NCBI GenBank assembly: GCA_902524945.1
Contig: CABZFF010000004.1
Span: 22,410 to 86,409 of the forward strand
Source of the DNA: an uncultured Pelagibacteraceae bacterium
GTDB lineage: Bacteria; Pseudomonadota; Alphaproteobacteria; Pelagibacterales; Pelagibacteraceae
Length of the DNA: 64,000 nucleotides
Direction of reading: 5' to 3'
In this document: positions 1 through 10,306 of the stretch, piece after piece
Layout: each line of letters begins with the position of its first letter
How positions within the stretch are numbered: position 1 is the stretch's first letter
Translations under genes and position numbers: made by a program
Notes under the pieces: model-generated
Told to the model about the DNA's origin: nothing
What the model saw: the letters and a program-made list of their open reading frames with translations, nothing else
The model's database searches: none

Positions 1-966
1 TTTTAGTAAAACATATTAGTTTAATATCTATTGAACTTGCGGCAAATTGATCGATTTTCACTGATAGCATTGTATTTTCTGATTTTGAAAATAATTCACT
101 ATTTTTTATAAAATTTTCTATCTGTTGTTTGATATCAATTAATTGTTTGCTTGTTGTTCTATACTCTAGGCCTATAATCCAATTAATCCTCCTATTGGTA
201 ATTAAAGAATTGTTTATTACTGCTTTTTCTGCAAACTGAAAATTAGGGATTGTTGCAAGAGATTTGTCAAATCTTCTAACAACTGTAGATCTAAAACCTA
301 TTGACTCAACTGTGCCTTCAATAACATCTTCAACATATATCCAATCTCCAACTTTAAATCTTTTCTCGACTAAAACTAATATTCCTGAAATTAAATTTTT
401 AAATAAATCTTGCGCTCCGAGTGCAACGGCAACACCAAATAATCCTAGTCCGGCTATAATTGGTCCAATTTTAATTCCCCAAAGTTCTAAGACAGCCGCT
501 AATCCTAGAATTACTATTAAGACCTTTAGAGCTTTGATAATCCAATTAACTAAATCCCTTGAGAGTAAATCACTGACTGATTTTACAACAGTTGAAAGGG
601 GTCCAATGATTTGGTGAAAGGTCCAGAATATAAGAATTGTAATTAAAGAGCGATTAATAGTTTCTAAAAAATCTGCAGCTTGAGATTCAATAGTTAGATA
701 ACTAGTAGCTACAAAAAAACCTAATACAATCGGAAAAAACTTAGCTGGCCCTTCCATAGACTTTACAAGGGTATTATCAAAGTTATTTGAGGTTTTTGAT
801 ACGTAATTCTCCAATCTTTTAATTACAAATTTTGAAAAAATTCCTCTTAAAAAAAGAAAAAATAAAAAAATTATTAAAGCAATAATAATTTCGGAAATAT
901 TAACTCCTGAAATACCTTTATTCCAAACATCTAAAAATAATATCTTAAAATTTTGCAATACTTCCA
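1..966 (-). CDS. MscS-family mechanosensitive ion channel (3' end truncated by window edge)
   Basis: Manual minus-strand translation from ATG at 966 gives MEVLQNFKILFLDVWNKGISG...GLGLFGVAVALGAQDLFKNLISGILVLVEKRFKVGDWIYVEDVIEGTVESIGFRSTVVRRFD, typical of MscS pore and beta domains; open to position 1. Confidence 0.9.
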
Positions 967-967
967 T

Positions 968-1666
968 CTAATTACCAATTTTTATAAGTTCATCTCCAGC
1001 TTCGAAGGTTTCTAAATTTTTCCATCCAGCTTCTTTGAAAACATTTATAACTTTTTCACTTATACACATAACTCTTGAGCCTGTCATCAGTCCATTGAGT
1101 GAATACTTTTTTGCTAAATCAATAAAGCTTTCTGCACTCCTTTTTGAGTAAACAAAAATTATGTCAGGAGAATGATCGTTGATTAAATTATTAGTATTTT
1201 CATTTAATTCTTTAATTTTTTCTGAAGTATAATTGATAATTTTATCTATTTGAAAACCTTCCTTTTGTAGCTCTAAATCCAAGTCTGATGTAATATTATC
1301 TCCGCATATATACGCCAAGACTTTTTTTTTATCTAAGTCACCTGAATTAACAATAATATTCTTTAAGGCATTTATCGTCCCTCCAGCTGAAATAGTATTA
1401 TTATAACCTTGCTGCCTTACAATCTTTTCTGTAATTGCTCCAACGCAGAAACAAAGTTTATTTCTATCTGGTTTTAATAGTTTTAGACTCCTTATTGCAT
1501 TAGCACTTGTAAATATAAATGCGTTGTATTTCTCGGAGTCAATAGGATCAAGTTCCGCTTTAGAGATCTTTAAAGTAGGTACATGAATAATTTTATGGCC
1601 TAAAGAAAGTAATTTGCCCATTAAATCTTCAGAGTCAATTAAGGGTCTTGTTATTATAATATTCAT
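968..1666 (-). CDS. hemD: uroporphyrinogen-III synthase
   Basis: ORF follows and overlaps hemC; HemD-like fold (TRPLIDSEDL..., FTSANAIRSL). Confidence 0.8.
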   Translation of the reverse strand: MNIIITRPLIDSEDLMGKLLSLGHKIIHVPTLKISKAELDPIDSEKYNAFIFTSANAIRSLKLLKPDRNKLCFCVGAITEKIVRQQGYNNTISAGGTINALKNIIVNSGDLDKKKVLAYICGDNITSDLDLELQKEGFQIDKIINYTSEKIKELNENTNNLINDHSPDIIFVYSKRSAESFIDLAKKYSLNGLMTGSRVMCISEKVINVFKEAGWKNLETFEAGDELIKIGN

Positions 1667-2580
1667 TTTTTTTTAAATTTTTCTCCAGCTAGATTTAATA
1701 ATTTTTCTCCAACACTTTTTCCAATAAAAGAAGCGTCAACCTCTCTGCCTGTAAGTTCATATTCAAAACTCTCTTCACCGCTATCTGAAAAAAGCTGAGC
1801 TTTAAGTCTTAAATTATGGTTTTCAATTTCGGCTAACCCACCTATTGCAGTATCGCAATCACCTCCAATGGTTTGAAGCATCTTTCTTTCAGCGATTGCG
1901 CAAAGACTTGTTGTTTTATTGTTAATTCTCTTTATTAAATTTTTAATTTTATCTTCTTTTCTACATTGTACAGCAATTATTCCTTGTCCCACTGCTGGTA
2001 AAATATGTTCACAATTAAAAGTGAAGCTAATTTTTTTATCGAGTTTAAGTGATTTAACTCCAGCAGCTGCAAGAATAATACCGTCTAAATTGTTTTCGTT
2101 AATTTTATTAATTCTAGTATCAATATTTCCCCGAATATTGATTACAGAAATATTATTATTTATTTTTTTTAATTGAAGTTCTCTCCTTTTTGAACTTGAG
2201 CCAATTTTTACGCCATTTCTTAAATCAGAAATATTTTTAATTTTTTCACTAATTATTACATCTCGGTAATCGTTTCTTTTTAAATATGCTCCTATCAAAA
2301 GACCCTCGTTCTCGTTTGCTTCCATATCTTTTAGAGAATGTACAGCAATATCTATTTCTTTCTTTAATAAACTTTCTTCAATTTCTTTACAAAATAAATT
2401 TTTTCCACCTATTTCTGAGATGTTCTTATTTAAATTTAAATCACCTGATGTTTTTATGGCTTTAAGAGTGATATTTTCCTCTTTAAGTTCTTTATTATTT
2501 TTTACTAATAGCTCCTTAACTTTTGCCACATATGCTAATGAAAGTTTACTGCCTCGAGCTCCAATTGTAATTTTTGTCAT
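1663..2580 (-). CDS. hemC: hydroxymethylbilane synthase
   Basis: GARGSKLSLAYVAKVKELL, AVHSLKDM, GGDCDTAIGGLA (dipyrromethane Cys region). Confidence 0.95.
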   Translation of the reverse strand: MTKITIGARGSKLSLAYVAKVKELLVKNNKELKEENITLKAIKTSGDLNLNKNISEIGGKNLFCKEIEESLLKKEIDIAVHSLKDMEANENEGLLIGAYLKRNDYRDVIISEKIKNISDLRNGVKIGSSSKRRELQLKKINNNISVINIRGNIDTRINKINENNLDGIILAAAGVKSLKLDKKISFTFNCEHILPAVGQGIIAVQCRKEDKIKNLIKRINNKTTSLCAIAERKMLQTIGGDCDTAIGGLAEIENHNLRLKAQLFSDSGEESFEYELTGREVDASFIGKSVGEKLLNLAGEKFKKK

Positions 2581-2636
2581 TAATTGATTATATATTTGAT
2601 AGTATCATTTTATACTATTTTAATTTTTTTAAAGAG

Positions 2637-3713
2637 ATGACAAAAAAGATAACATTTTTAGGAATTGAAACTAGCTGCGATGAAACAGCAGCAGCTATTA
2701 TTAGGGAAAATGATAAAGACACTGCTGATGTTTTATCGAATATTGTTTCAAGTCAAATTTCTGAGCATAGAAAATTTGGAGGAGTAGTGCCTGAACTAGC
2801 CGCTAGGGCACATTTAGAAAATATTGAATATGTAATCAAAGCCGCTCTAAAGGAAAGTAAAATTTCTTTAAATAAAATAGATGGGATTGCAGCTACTGCA
2901 GGCCCAGGTTTAATTGTATGTTTGACAGTGGGACTAAACATAGGTAAATCAATCGCTGCATTTTCAAAAAAACCATTCGTTGCAGTTAATCATTTAGAAG
3001 GTCATGCTCTTAGTCCAGGTTTAGAATATAATATTCAATTCCCTTATTTACTTTTATTAATTTCTGGAGGTCATTCTCAATTTTTAATTGTGAAAGACAT
3101 AAATAGATACGAACAATTAGGTACCACGATAGATGATGCGTTAGGTGAAGCTTTTGATAAAACTGCAAAAATGCTTGATCTAGGTTATCCAGGTGGGCCA
3201 AGCGTTGAAAAGGCTTCAAAACTAGGAGATAAAAATTTTTTTAAACTTCCTGAACCAATAATAAATAAAGCAGGATGTAATCTATCATTTGCTGGACTTA
3301 AAACTGCAGTTTTAAGAGAATCGAAAAAAATAAATGGAAACAATGAATTAAAATTTAATCTTGCAGCATCTTTTCAAAATACAATAAACAAAATTCTTTA
3401 TAAAAAGACAAGTATTGCAATTGAAATGTTTAAAAAAAAAATTAATACATCAGATATTAATTTAGTAGTAGCTGGTGGTGTGGCTGCTAATATTTCGATA
3501 AGAGAAAATTTAAAAAAACTTTCAAAAGAAAAAGGATTTAAAATTGTTTATCCCGATATAAAATTTTGTGGTGATAATGCTGCTATGATTGCTTGGGCTG
3601 GTATTCAAAGATTTAAAAAAAATTTATCAAATAAAATAGATATTGAAGCAAAATCAAGATGGCCTTTGGATAAAGACGCTCCCTTCATGAAAGGGCCAGG
3701 TTTAAAGTTATAA
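2637..3713 (+). CDS. tsaD: tRNA N6-adenosine threonylcarbamoyltransferase; start at 2637 preferred over 2574
   Basis: MTKKITFLGIETSCDETAAAI, HLEGHALSP, LLISGGHSQ; the 21 upstream residues have no family character. Confidence 0.95.
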   Translation: MTKKITFLGIETSCDETAAAIIRENDKDTADVLSNIVSSQISEHRKFGGVVPELAARAHLENIEYVIKAALKESKISLNKIDGIAATAGPGLIVCLTVGLNIGKSIAAFSKKPFVAVNHLEGHALSPGLEYNIQFPYLLLLISGGHSQFLIVKDINRYEQLGTTIDDALGEAFDKTAKMLDLGYPGGPSVEKASKLGDKNFFKLPEPIINKAGCNLSFAGLKTAVLRESKKINGNNELKFNLAASFQNTINKILYKKTSIAIEMFKKKINTSDINLVVAGGVAANISIRENLKKLSKEKGFKIVYPDIKFCGDNAAMIAWAGIQRFKKNLSNKIDIEAKSRWPLDKDAPFMKGPGLKL

Positions 3714-4126
3714 TGAAATATTGGTTACTTAAGTCTGAGCCCGATGTTTGGTCGATTGAACATCAAATAAAGGCTGGAGAAAAAGGTGCCACCTGGGATG
3801 GAGTCAGAAATTATCAAGCTGCGAACAATTTAAGAGAAATGAAAAATGGTGACTTATGTTTTTTCTACCATTCAAATATTGGAAAAGAAATTGTTGGTAT
3901 AGTCAAAGTAATTAAAACAGCGTTTATCGATAAAACTGATAAGAAAAAGAAATTTGTAGCTGTTCAAGTTAGGTTTGTGAGTAAATTTAAAAGGGCTGTT
4001 TCTTTGAAAAAAATTAGAGAAAATAAGAAAATTTCTCATTTAGCGTTGCTAAAACAGAGCAGGTTGTCAGTTATGTCAATAGATTATAAAAGCTGGAAAA
4101 TTATATGTAACATGGGTAAAGTATAG
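3713..4126 (+). CDS. EVE domain-containing protein
   Basis: MKYWLLKSEPDVWSIE...WDGVRNYQAANNLREMKNGDLCFFYHSN is the EVE-domain signature. Confidence 0.9.
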   Translation: MKYWLLKSEPDVWSIEHQIKAGEKGATWDGVRNYQAANNLREMKNGDLCFFYHSNIGKEIVGIVKVIKTAFIDKTDKKKKFVAVQVRFVSKFKRAVSLKKIRENKKISHLALLKQSRLSVMSIDYKSWKIICNMGKV

Positions 4127-4137
4127 AAAATTAAGGG

Positions 4138-6279
4138 GTGTTTGTGGCTAAAAAAAAGAAAAAGAAAAAATCAAAAGTAAAAAAGTCTAGAAAAAAATCT
4201 AGAAAAGTAAAAAAGTCTAGAAAAGTTAGTAGGCCTTCAAAGAGAACTAAAAATTCCAAAAAAAGAAAAAAATCTAGAAAAAAAGCTAAAAAAGAAAGAC
4301 GATTTAATTTTAAAGCTCCTACACACTCAAAAGACAGTGACGGTAATTCAATTATAAAAGTCTCAGATAGTTGGGCAAATTATGCCTATGTGAACGATTC
4401 AAAATATAAAAAGAAATATAAGATGTCTGTCAAAGAAAACGACAAGTTTTGGGCAAAGGAGGGAAAAAGAATTACTTGGATGAAAAAGTATACAAAAATT
4501 AAAGATGTTAAGTACAGCAAAGATGAAGTTAAAATAAAATGGTATTATGATGGAACTTTAAATGCTTCAGCAAATTGTATAGATAGACATTTAAAGAAAA
4601 ATCCCAGCAAAACAGCAATAATTTGGGTAGGAGATGATCCTGCTGATACAAAGAAAATTTCTTACAAAGAATTACACCAAAATGTATGCAAAGCTGCAAA
4701 CGGTTTAAAAAGTTTAGGTATACAAAAAGGAGACAGGGTTACAATTTATCTGACCATGATCCCCGAATTAGCATACATTATGTTAGCTTGTGCGAGAATT
4801 GGTGCTGTTCACTCAATAATTTTTGGTGGCTTTTCACCAGATTCAATAGCTACTAGAATTACTGATTGTGAGTCTGAATATTTAATAACTGCAGATGAAG
4901 GAGTTAGAGGTGGAAAAATAATTCCGCTTAAAAAAATTGCTGACGAAGCTTTAGACCAATGCCCTGGAGTTAAAAAATGTGTAGTAGTTGAAAGGACTGG
5001 TAATCAAGTTAACTGGAATAACGAAAGAGACGTATCTTACAAAGACTTAATTTCATCAGTGCCCTCTAAATGCGAACCTGAAGAAATGAGCGCAGAAGAT
5101 CCGTTATTTATTCTATATACATCCGGTTCCACTGGTAAACCTAAAGGAGTACTTCACACAACAGGTGGTTATATGGTTTATGCATCAATGACGCATCAAT
5201 ATATTTTTGATTATAAGTCAAATGATATTTATTGGTGCACTGCCGACATAGGTTGGGTAACTGGCCACAGTTATATAATTTATGGACCACTTTCTAATGG
5301 TGCGACTACAATAATGTTTGAGGGTGTCCCTAATTATCCTGACAGCTCTAGGTGGTGGCAGATAGTTGATAAACATAAAGTAAATATTTTTTATACTGCA
5401 CCAACAGCTATAAGAGCTTTGATGAGAGAAGGAGACGAACCAGTAAAAAAAACTAGTAGAAAAACATTAAAATTGTTAGGAACTGTTGGTGAACCGATAA
5501 ATCCTGAGGCTTGGATGTGGTATTACAAGACTGTTGGGGATTCAAGATGTCCGATTGTAGATACTTGGTGGCAAACTGAAACTGGGGGAATTTTAATAGC
5601 GCCTCAACCAGGAGCTATAGATTTAAAGCCTGGTTCAGCAACAAAGCCTTTTTACGGAATTAAGCCTGTTTTAGTAGATAAAGATGGTAAAGTTATTAAA
5701 GGAGAGGGTAAAGGTAGGCTTTGCATGGCGTCATCTTGGCCAGGACAAATGAGAACAGTTTATGGCGATCATCAAAGATTTATAGACACTTATTTCTCTC
5801 AATTTGATGGAAAATATTTCACAGGAGATGGGTGTAGAAGGGATAAAGATGGATATTACTGGATTACAGGAAGAGTCGATGACGTAATTATTGTTTCTGG
5901 CCATAATCTTGGTACTGCTGAAATAGAGAGTGCTTTTGTTGCACATCCAAAAGTAGCTGAAGCAGCAGTTGTAGGTTTCCCACACAGCATTAAAGGCAAT
6001 GGGTTATATTGTTACGTAACTTTAAACGCAGGTGAAAATCCAACAGGGGATCTAGAAAGAGATCTCAAACTCTGGGTAAGAAAACAAATTGGTCCAATAG
6101 CTACTCCTGACGTAATTCAATTTGCTCCTGGTTTGCCTAAAACAAGATCTGGAAAAATTATGAGAAGGATTTTAAGAAAAATAGCTGCCAATGAGCCAGA
6201 TAATTTAGGGGACACTACTACTCTTGCAGACCCTAGCGTTGTTACATCCTTAGTGGAAAATAGAAAAAATAAAGATTAA
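4138..6279 (+). CDS. acs: acetyl-CoA synthetase with Lys/Arg-rich N-terminal extension (GTG start at 4138 or 4144)
   Basis: AMP-binding motif [61 protein letters not shown]; basic tail over about the first 58 residues. Confidence 0.95.
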   Translation: MFVAKKKKKKKSKVKKSRKKSRKVKKSRKVSRPSKRTKNSKKRKKSRKKAKKERRFNFKAPTHSKDSDGNSIIKVSDSWANYAYVNDSKYKKKYKMSVKENDKFWAKEGKRITWMKKYTKIKDVKYSKDEVKIKWYYDGTLNASANCIDRHLKKNPSKTAIIWVGDDPADTKKISYKELHQNVCKAANGLKSLGIQKGDRVTIYLTMIPELAYIMLACARIGAVHSIIFGGFSPDSIATRITDCESEYLITADEGVRGGKIIPLKKIADEALDQCPGVKKCVVVERTGNQVNWNNERDVSYKDLISSVPSKCEPEEMSAEDPLFILYTSGSTGKPKGVLHTTGGYMVYASMTHQYIFDYKSNDIYWCTADIGWVTGHSYIIYGPLSNGATTIMFEGVPNYPDSSRWWQIVDKHKVNIFYTAPTAIRALMREGDEPVKKTSRKTLKLLGTVGEPINPEAWMWYYKTVGDSRCPIVDTWWQTETGGILIAPQPGAIDLKPGSATKPFYGIKPVLVDKDGKVIKGEGKGRLCMASSWPGQMRTVYGDHQRFIDTYFSQFDGKYFTGDGCRRDKDGYYWITGRVDDVIIVSGHNLGTAEIESAFVAHPKVAEAAVVGFPHSIKGNGLYCYVTLNAGENPTGDLERDLKLWVRKQIGPIATPDVIQFAPGLPKTRSGKIMRRILRKIAANEPDNLGDTTTLADPSVVTSLVENRKNKD

Positions 6280-6917
6280 TTGAATTTTAAATTTTTTGTT
6301 AATTTTTTAAACTCGTCCTTCATCAACCCCCATTTTAAATGAATTGAATTTAAAACTATTTTTTTATCAAGCGATTTTAATTCATCTGCAATTGGTGACC
6401 AATAGTATAAAGCTTGACCGCTCTCTTTAAAAGGATCATTTAAATAATAGTTTGAAAAATTTATTTTCTCTAATCTATCTAGAAAATTTTTTTTACCTTT
6501 ATCAAAAATTTCATCACTTAAACCATTTTTTTTCTCATTTTCTATAATATTTAAAAAAATTTCTTTACAATCATTATCTCTCAAGTTTTTTTCTGAGGTC
6601 AGATAAGAAAAAACGTAAAAAGTGCAATCAGCCAAAGCAACCATATAGATATTCCATTTTGCGATATTGATAGATTTGAGAAAAACTTCATCCTCCATCA
6701 TAGCTATATACTTAACCCCAATTCTCGTTTTTAAATAACCGTATAGTGTCGTTTGAGTAACATGAGCAGATCTCTCCTGAATAAAATTTTCTAAATCCTT
6801 TTTTGATTTAATTCCTTTAAATAAACCAGAAATTTTCCAAATCGGAATTACGTATTCCCAAATGTTAATTAGAGTGGTTCTAAGAGTGTTTCGCAATTTA
6901 TTTAGATTCAATTTCAC
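6276..6917 (-). CDS. conserved hypothetical protein (alphaproteobacterial type)
   Basis: Long ORF between acs and the symporter operon; [11 protein letters not shown]...[36 protein letters not shown]; function not assigned. Confidence 0.7.
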   Translation of the reverse strand: MKLNLNKLRNTLRTTLINIWEYVIPIWKISGLFKGIKSKKDLENFIQERSAHVTQTTLYGYLKTRIGVKYIAMMEDEVFLKSINIAKWNIYMVALADCTFYVFSYLTSEKNLRDNDCKEIFLNIIENEKKNGLSDEIFDKGKKNFLDRLEKINFSNYYLNDPFKESGQALYYWSPIADELKSLDKKIVLNSIHLKWGLMKDEFKKLTKNLKFN

Positions 6918-7032
6918 GTTGTATTTAAAAAACCCTTTATTTACTTGTCTTATAGCATTTCAATTTGGTTTTGGGGTCCTTTTTTCTCTTTAAATTCAAC
7001 TCATAATCAGTATGCTCCCCTCCAATAAAAGT

Positions 7033-7050
7033 ACTTTTTACGTAAAAAGT
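7033..7050. promoter_or_regulatory. 18-bp perfect palindrome ACTTTTTACGTAAAAAGT upstream of the DUF4212/symporter pair
   Basis: Direct reading; 22 nt upstream of the 7072 ATG. Confidence 0.45.
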
Positions 7051-7071
7051 TAAAAATAAATAGGGGGAAAT

Positions 7072-7329
7072 ATGTCAAATAAAGACGCATATTGGAATAA
7101 GACCAAAAACCATATGATAGTAACATTGGTTCTTTGGGCTTTCTTCTCATTAGTGATCTTCATGTTTGGTTCTGAACTGAACACGATGTCTTTTCTTGGC
7201 TATCCACTGGCATATTACATGACTGCGCAAGGTTCACTTCTTGCCTTTGTGATAATTTTGTTTTGGACTGCAAATAAACAAGAAAAAATCGACGAAGAAC
7301 ATGGTTTCTCAGAAAGAGAGGATGACTAA
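7072..7329 (+). CDS. DUF4212 domain small membrane subunit of a sodium:solute symporter
   Basis: Two-TM small protein with AYWNKTKNHMI, overlapping the start of the symporter gene; strong AGGGGGA RBS. Confidence 0.85.
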   Translation: MSNKDAYWNKTKNHMIVTLVLWAFFSLVIFMFGSELNTMSFLGYPLAYYMTAQGSLLAFVIILFWTANKQEKIDEEHGFSEREDD

Positions 7330-9185
7330 TGTTTAAAGGAGATTTTATACAAAACCTTCCTAAAATATATGGTACCTACACTGGTGGCTTTATAGTGTTC
7401 ATCATTTTGATGGCATTAGCAGAGCAAGCAGGTGTGTCAGCTAAAAACATCGGAGTGATGTTTGTAGCTTTCACGGTATTGATTTATGCCTTAATCGGTT
7501 ATTTATCAAGAACCATACAAGTAGATGCCTACTATGTTGCAGGAAGACAAGTGCCAACCGTATTTAACGGGATGGCGACAGCAGCTGACTGGATGTCAGG
7601 TGCATCATTCGTAGCTTTAGCGGGTGGAGTTTACTTTGGTGGCTATACTTATATGGCCTTCTTAGTTGGTTGGACAGGTGGATACGTACTTGTTGCAACT
7701 CTAATGGCTCCGTACCTAAGAAAGTTTGGATGTTACACAGTTCCTGATTTTATCGGAACACGGTACGGTGGTAACCTCGTAAGAGCTTGCGCAGTATTCG
7801 TGCTTTTCATAGCATCATTTACTTACGTAACAGCTCAAATTAATGCTACGGGAACAATTGCTTCTAGAGCTCTTGGAATTCCGTTTGAAGCAGGTGTATG
7901 GGTAGGATTAATAAGTATCCTTATCTGTTCAATGCTTGGTGGAATGAGAGCCGTAACTTGGACACAGGTTGCTCAGTATATTGTATTAATCGTCGCATAC
8001 TTAATACCAGTATTCTGGATAAGTTCTAACGTAGGTGGAGGAATATTCCCTCACTTAATGTTAGGTGATGAGGTTGCAAGACTTGGTGAACTTGAACAGC
8101 AATTTGGACTAGTTAAAAACAGCGCCGCAGATATGAAAGCAGCTGGGGTACCAGGAGGATTGAAATACATCTCTGGAACTCACTCTGGAGTACCTGAAGG
8201 TGGAATGGCTGTCTGGAAATACTTATCGTTAGCGATTTGTATGATGGTGGGAACAGCATCGTTACCTCATATCTTAATGAGATACTTTACAACTCCTACA
8301 GTAAGAGCAGCAAGAAAATCAGTAGCTTGGTCGCTATTCTTTATTTTCTTACTTTACTCTTCAGCGCCTATGTTAGCGACATTGTCTAAATTAGCATTGA
8401 TGGATCCAAATCTACCAACTGGAATTATCGGAAAATCTATTTCTGAAGTTCAGTCGATAGAGTGGGTGCAGAGATGGTCTGAAGTTAAACAAGTATTTAT
8501 CGCAGACTTTAATGGTGACGGAATACTTCAGTTGAACGAATGGTTCATGAGAGGTGACGTTGTAGTATTAGCTACTCCAGAAGTAGCGGGTCTACCGTTC
8601 GTAATCTCAGGACTTGTGTTTGCTGGTGGTATGGCTGCTGCCATGTCAACTGCCGATGGATTAGTTCTTGCGATCTCAAATGCGTTATCGCACGACATTT
8701 ATTACAAGATCATAAATCCAAAAGCAGAAACTGCTAAAAGACTATTAGTTGCTCGTGTACTTCTAGTATTAATCGGAGCCGCTGGTGCTTACATAGCCTC
8801 TTTCAGGCTGACAAGTATCTTAGGTTCGGTTGCTTGGGCATTCGACTTTGCAATGTCAGGCTTATTCTTCCCACTTGTACTTGGTGTATGGTGGAAGAGA
8901 GCTACTAGAGAAGGTGCAATCGCTGGAATTGTAGCGGGAATTGCCTCAGGAACATTATACTTATTGTGGGTGTTCCCTAAATTCTCAGTTCCAATATTCG
9001 GTGGTGTTAATACTCCATTCTTAGGTATTGATCACTTAAGATTTGGTTTAATCGGAGCTCCAATTTGTTTAGTTGTAATGGTGGTAGTCAGTTTAATGAC
9101 TAAAGAGCCAAGTCCAGCTACACAAAAATTAGTAGACGACACAAGAATACCGACAGGTAAGGCCATTCTTGGTAAGCAACACTAA
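7329..9185 (+). CDS. sodium:solute symporter family protein (ActP/VC_2705-like), with EF-hand-like loop
   Basis: AYYVAGRQVPTVFNGMATAADWMSGASF, PHILMRYFTTPTVRAARKSV, GGMAAAMSTADGLVLAISNALSHD; loop DFNGDGILQLNE. Confidence 0.9.
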   Translation: MFKGDFIQNLPKIYGTYTGGFIVFIILMALAEQAGVSAKNIGVMFVAFTVLIYALIGYLSRTIQVDAYYVAGRQVPTVFNGMATAADWMSGASFVALAGGVYFGGYTYMAFLVGWTGGYVLVATLMAPYLRKFGCYTVPDFIGTRYGGNLVRACAVFVLFIASFTYVTAQINATGTIASRALGIPFEAGVWVGLISILICSMLGGMRAVTWTQVAQYIVLIVAYLIPVFWISSNVGGGIFPHLMLGDEVARLGELEQQFGLVKNSAADMKAAGVPGGLKYISGTHSGVPEGGMAVWKYLSLAICMMVGTASLPHILMRYFTTPTVRAARKSVAWSLFFIFLLYSSAPMLATLSKLALMDPNLPTGIIGKSISEVQSIEWVQRWSEVKQVFIADFNGDGILQLNEWFMRGDVVVLATPEVAGLPFVISGLVFAGGMAAAMSTADGLVLAISNALSHDIYYKIINPKAETAKRLLVARVLLVLIGAAGAYIASFRLTSILGSVAWAFDFAMSGLFFPLVLGVWWKRATREGAIAGIVAGIASGTLYLLWVFPKFSVPIFGGVNTPFLGIDHLRFGLIGAPICLVVMVVVSLMTKEPSPATQKLVDDTRIPTGKAILGKQH

Positions 9186-9204
9186 TTAAAAATTATTTAA
9201 AATT

Positions 9205-9235
9205 AAAAGGGGCGATTTATTCGCCCCTTTTTTTT
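9205..9235 (+). terminator. Rho-independent terminator after the symporter
   Basis: AAAAGGGGCGA-TTTAT-TCGCCCCTTTTTTTTT, GC stem plus U-tract, about 20 nt after the stop. Confidence 0.9.
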
Positions 9236-9261
9236 TACCTAAATCATGGTAATTTATAAAT

Positions 9262-9597
9262 ATGATACCAACTTGGGCAATTGTTTTAGATTACGCTTTA
9301 GGAACTATTATGTGGACTTTAATAGGCCGGGCATTTATGAATATTTTTCAAAAAGAAGACTCCACCTTTTTTTTCATGAGAATATTTGTGAAAACAACAA
9401 ACCCCATTATTAATTTATTTAAATTTATTACTCCAAGCTTTTTGTTTGGTCCTTTCATAGCTTTATACGTTGCATGGTTTTTTTATCTATTCAGATTCTA
9501 TGCAATGCCTTATATATTAGGCTATGATGTCTGGGGAATGCTTGCTTTTCCATTAGAAAGTGATTTTTCAAGACAATTATATCAACTGTTTAATTAA
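9262..9597 (+). CDS. small integral membrane protein (YggT-like)
   Basis: IFVKTTNPIINLFKFITPSFLFGPFIALYVAWFFYLFRFY hydrophobic pattern. Confidence 0.55.
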   Translation: MIPTWAIVLDYALGTIMWTLIGRAFMNIFQKEDSTFFFMRIFVKTTNPIINLFKFITPSFLFGPFIALYVAWFFYLFRFYAMPYILGYDVWGMLAFPLESDFSRQLYQLFN

Positions 9598-9640
9598 GCT
9601 TATTTTTTGACAAAGTTTTGGATTAAAATATAAATGTGTA

Positions 9641-10303
9641 ATGAGTAATCTTATCAAAATCTCACCGTCTATTTTATCTGCTGACTTTAGTAAATTAGGA
9701 GCTGAGGTCATATCGTTAGAAGAAGCTGGTGCTGACTATATACACATAGACGTTATGGACGGACACTTTGTGCCTAATCTAACAATAGGACCTGAGGTGA
9801 TTAAAAAACTTAGACCTCTTACAAAAAAAATATTTGATGTTCATTTAATGATTTCTCCAGTTGATAATTTCATAAAAGACTACGCGGATGCAGGAGCTGA
9901 TATAATTACTTTTCATCCAGAAGCCACTGAAAGTACATCAAAAACCATAGGTTTAATAAAAAAAGAGAATAAAAAAGTAGGTATTTCTCTTAAACCAAAA
10001 TCTAAAATAGATTTGATAAAGAATCATCTAAGTGAAATCGATTTAGTCCTTATCATGAGTGTAGAACCAGGATTCGGTGGACAAAAATTTATACCTGAAG
10101 TTCTAGAAAAAACTAAAAAGTTAAAAGAAATTATTAGCAAAAATAATCTTAAAGTTGATATTGAAATAGATGGAGGTATAAATTTTGAAAATTGTTCTTT
10201 AGCTAAGAAAGCAGGAGCAAATATTCTAGTCTCTGGATCAACAATTTTTAAAGAGAACAAAGGTAATCTAAAGAAAAATATAGAAATTCTAAGAAAAAAT
10301 TAA
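9641..10303 (+). CDS. rpe: ribulose-phosphate 3-epimerase
   Basis: ISPSILSADFSKLG, HIDVMDGHFVPNLTIGP, MSVEPGFGGQKFIP. Confidence 0.97.
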   Translation: MSNLIKISPSILSADFSKLGAEVISLEEAGADYIHIDVMDGHFVPNLTIGPEVIKKLRPLTKKIFDVHLMISPVDNFIKDYADAGADIITFHPEATESTSKTIGLIKKENKKVGISLKPKSKIDLIKNHLSEIDLVLIMSVEPGFGGQKFIPEVLEKTKKLKEIISKNNLKVDIEIDGGINFENCSLAKKAGANILVSGSTIFKENKGNLKKNIEILRKN

Positions 10304-10306
10304 TAG

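Noticed and set aside
264-617. 117-aa plus-strand ORF
   Set aside because: Antisense to the MscS-family gene, low-complexity Thr/Ser/Pro composition
2574-2636. Upstream extension of tsaD
   Set aside because: Overlaps the hemC start region and has no TsaD-family similarity; ATG at 2637 fits the family N-terminus
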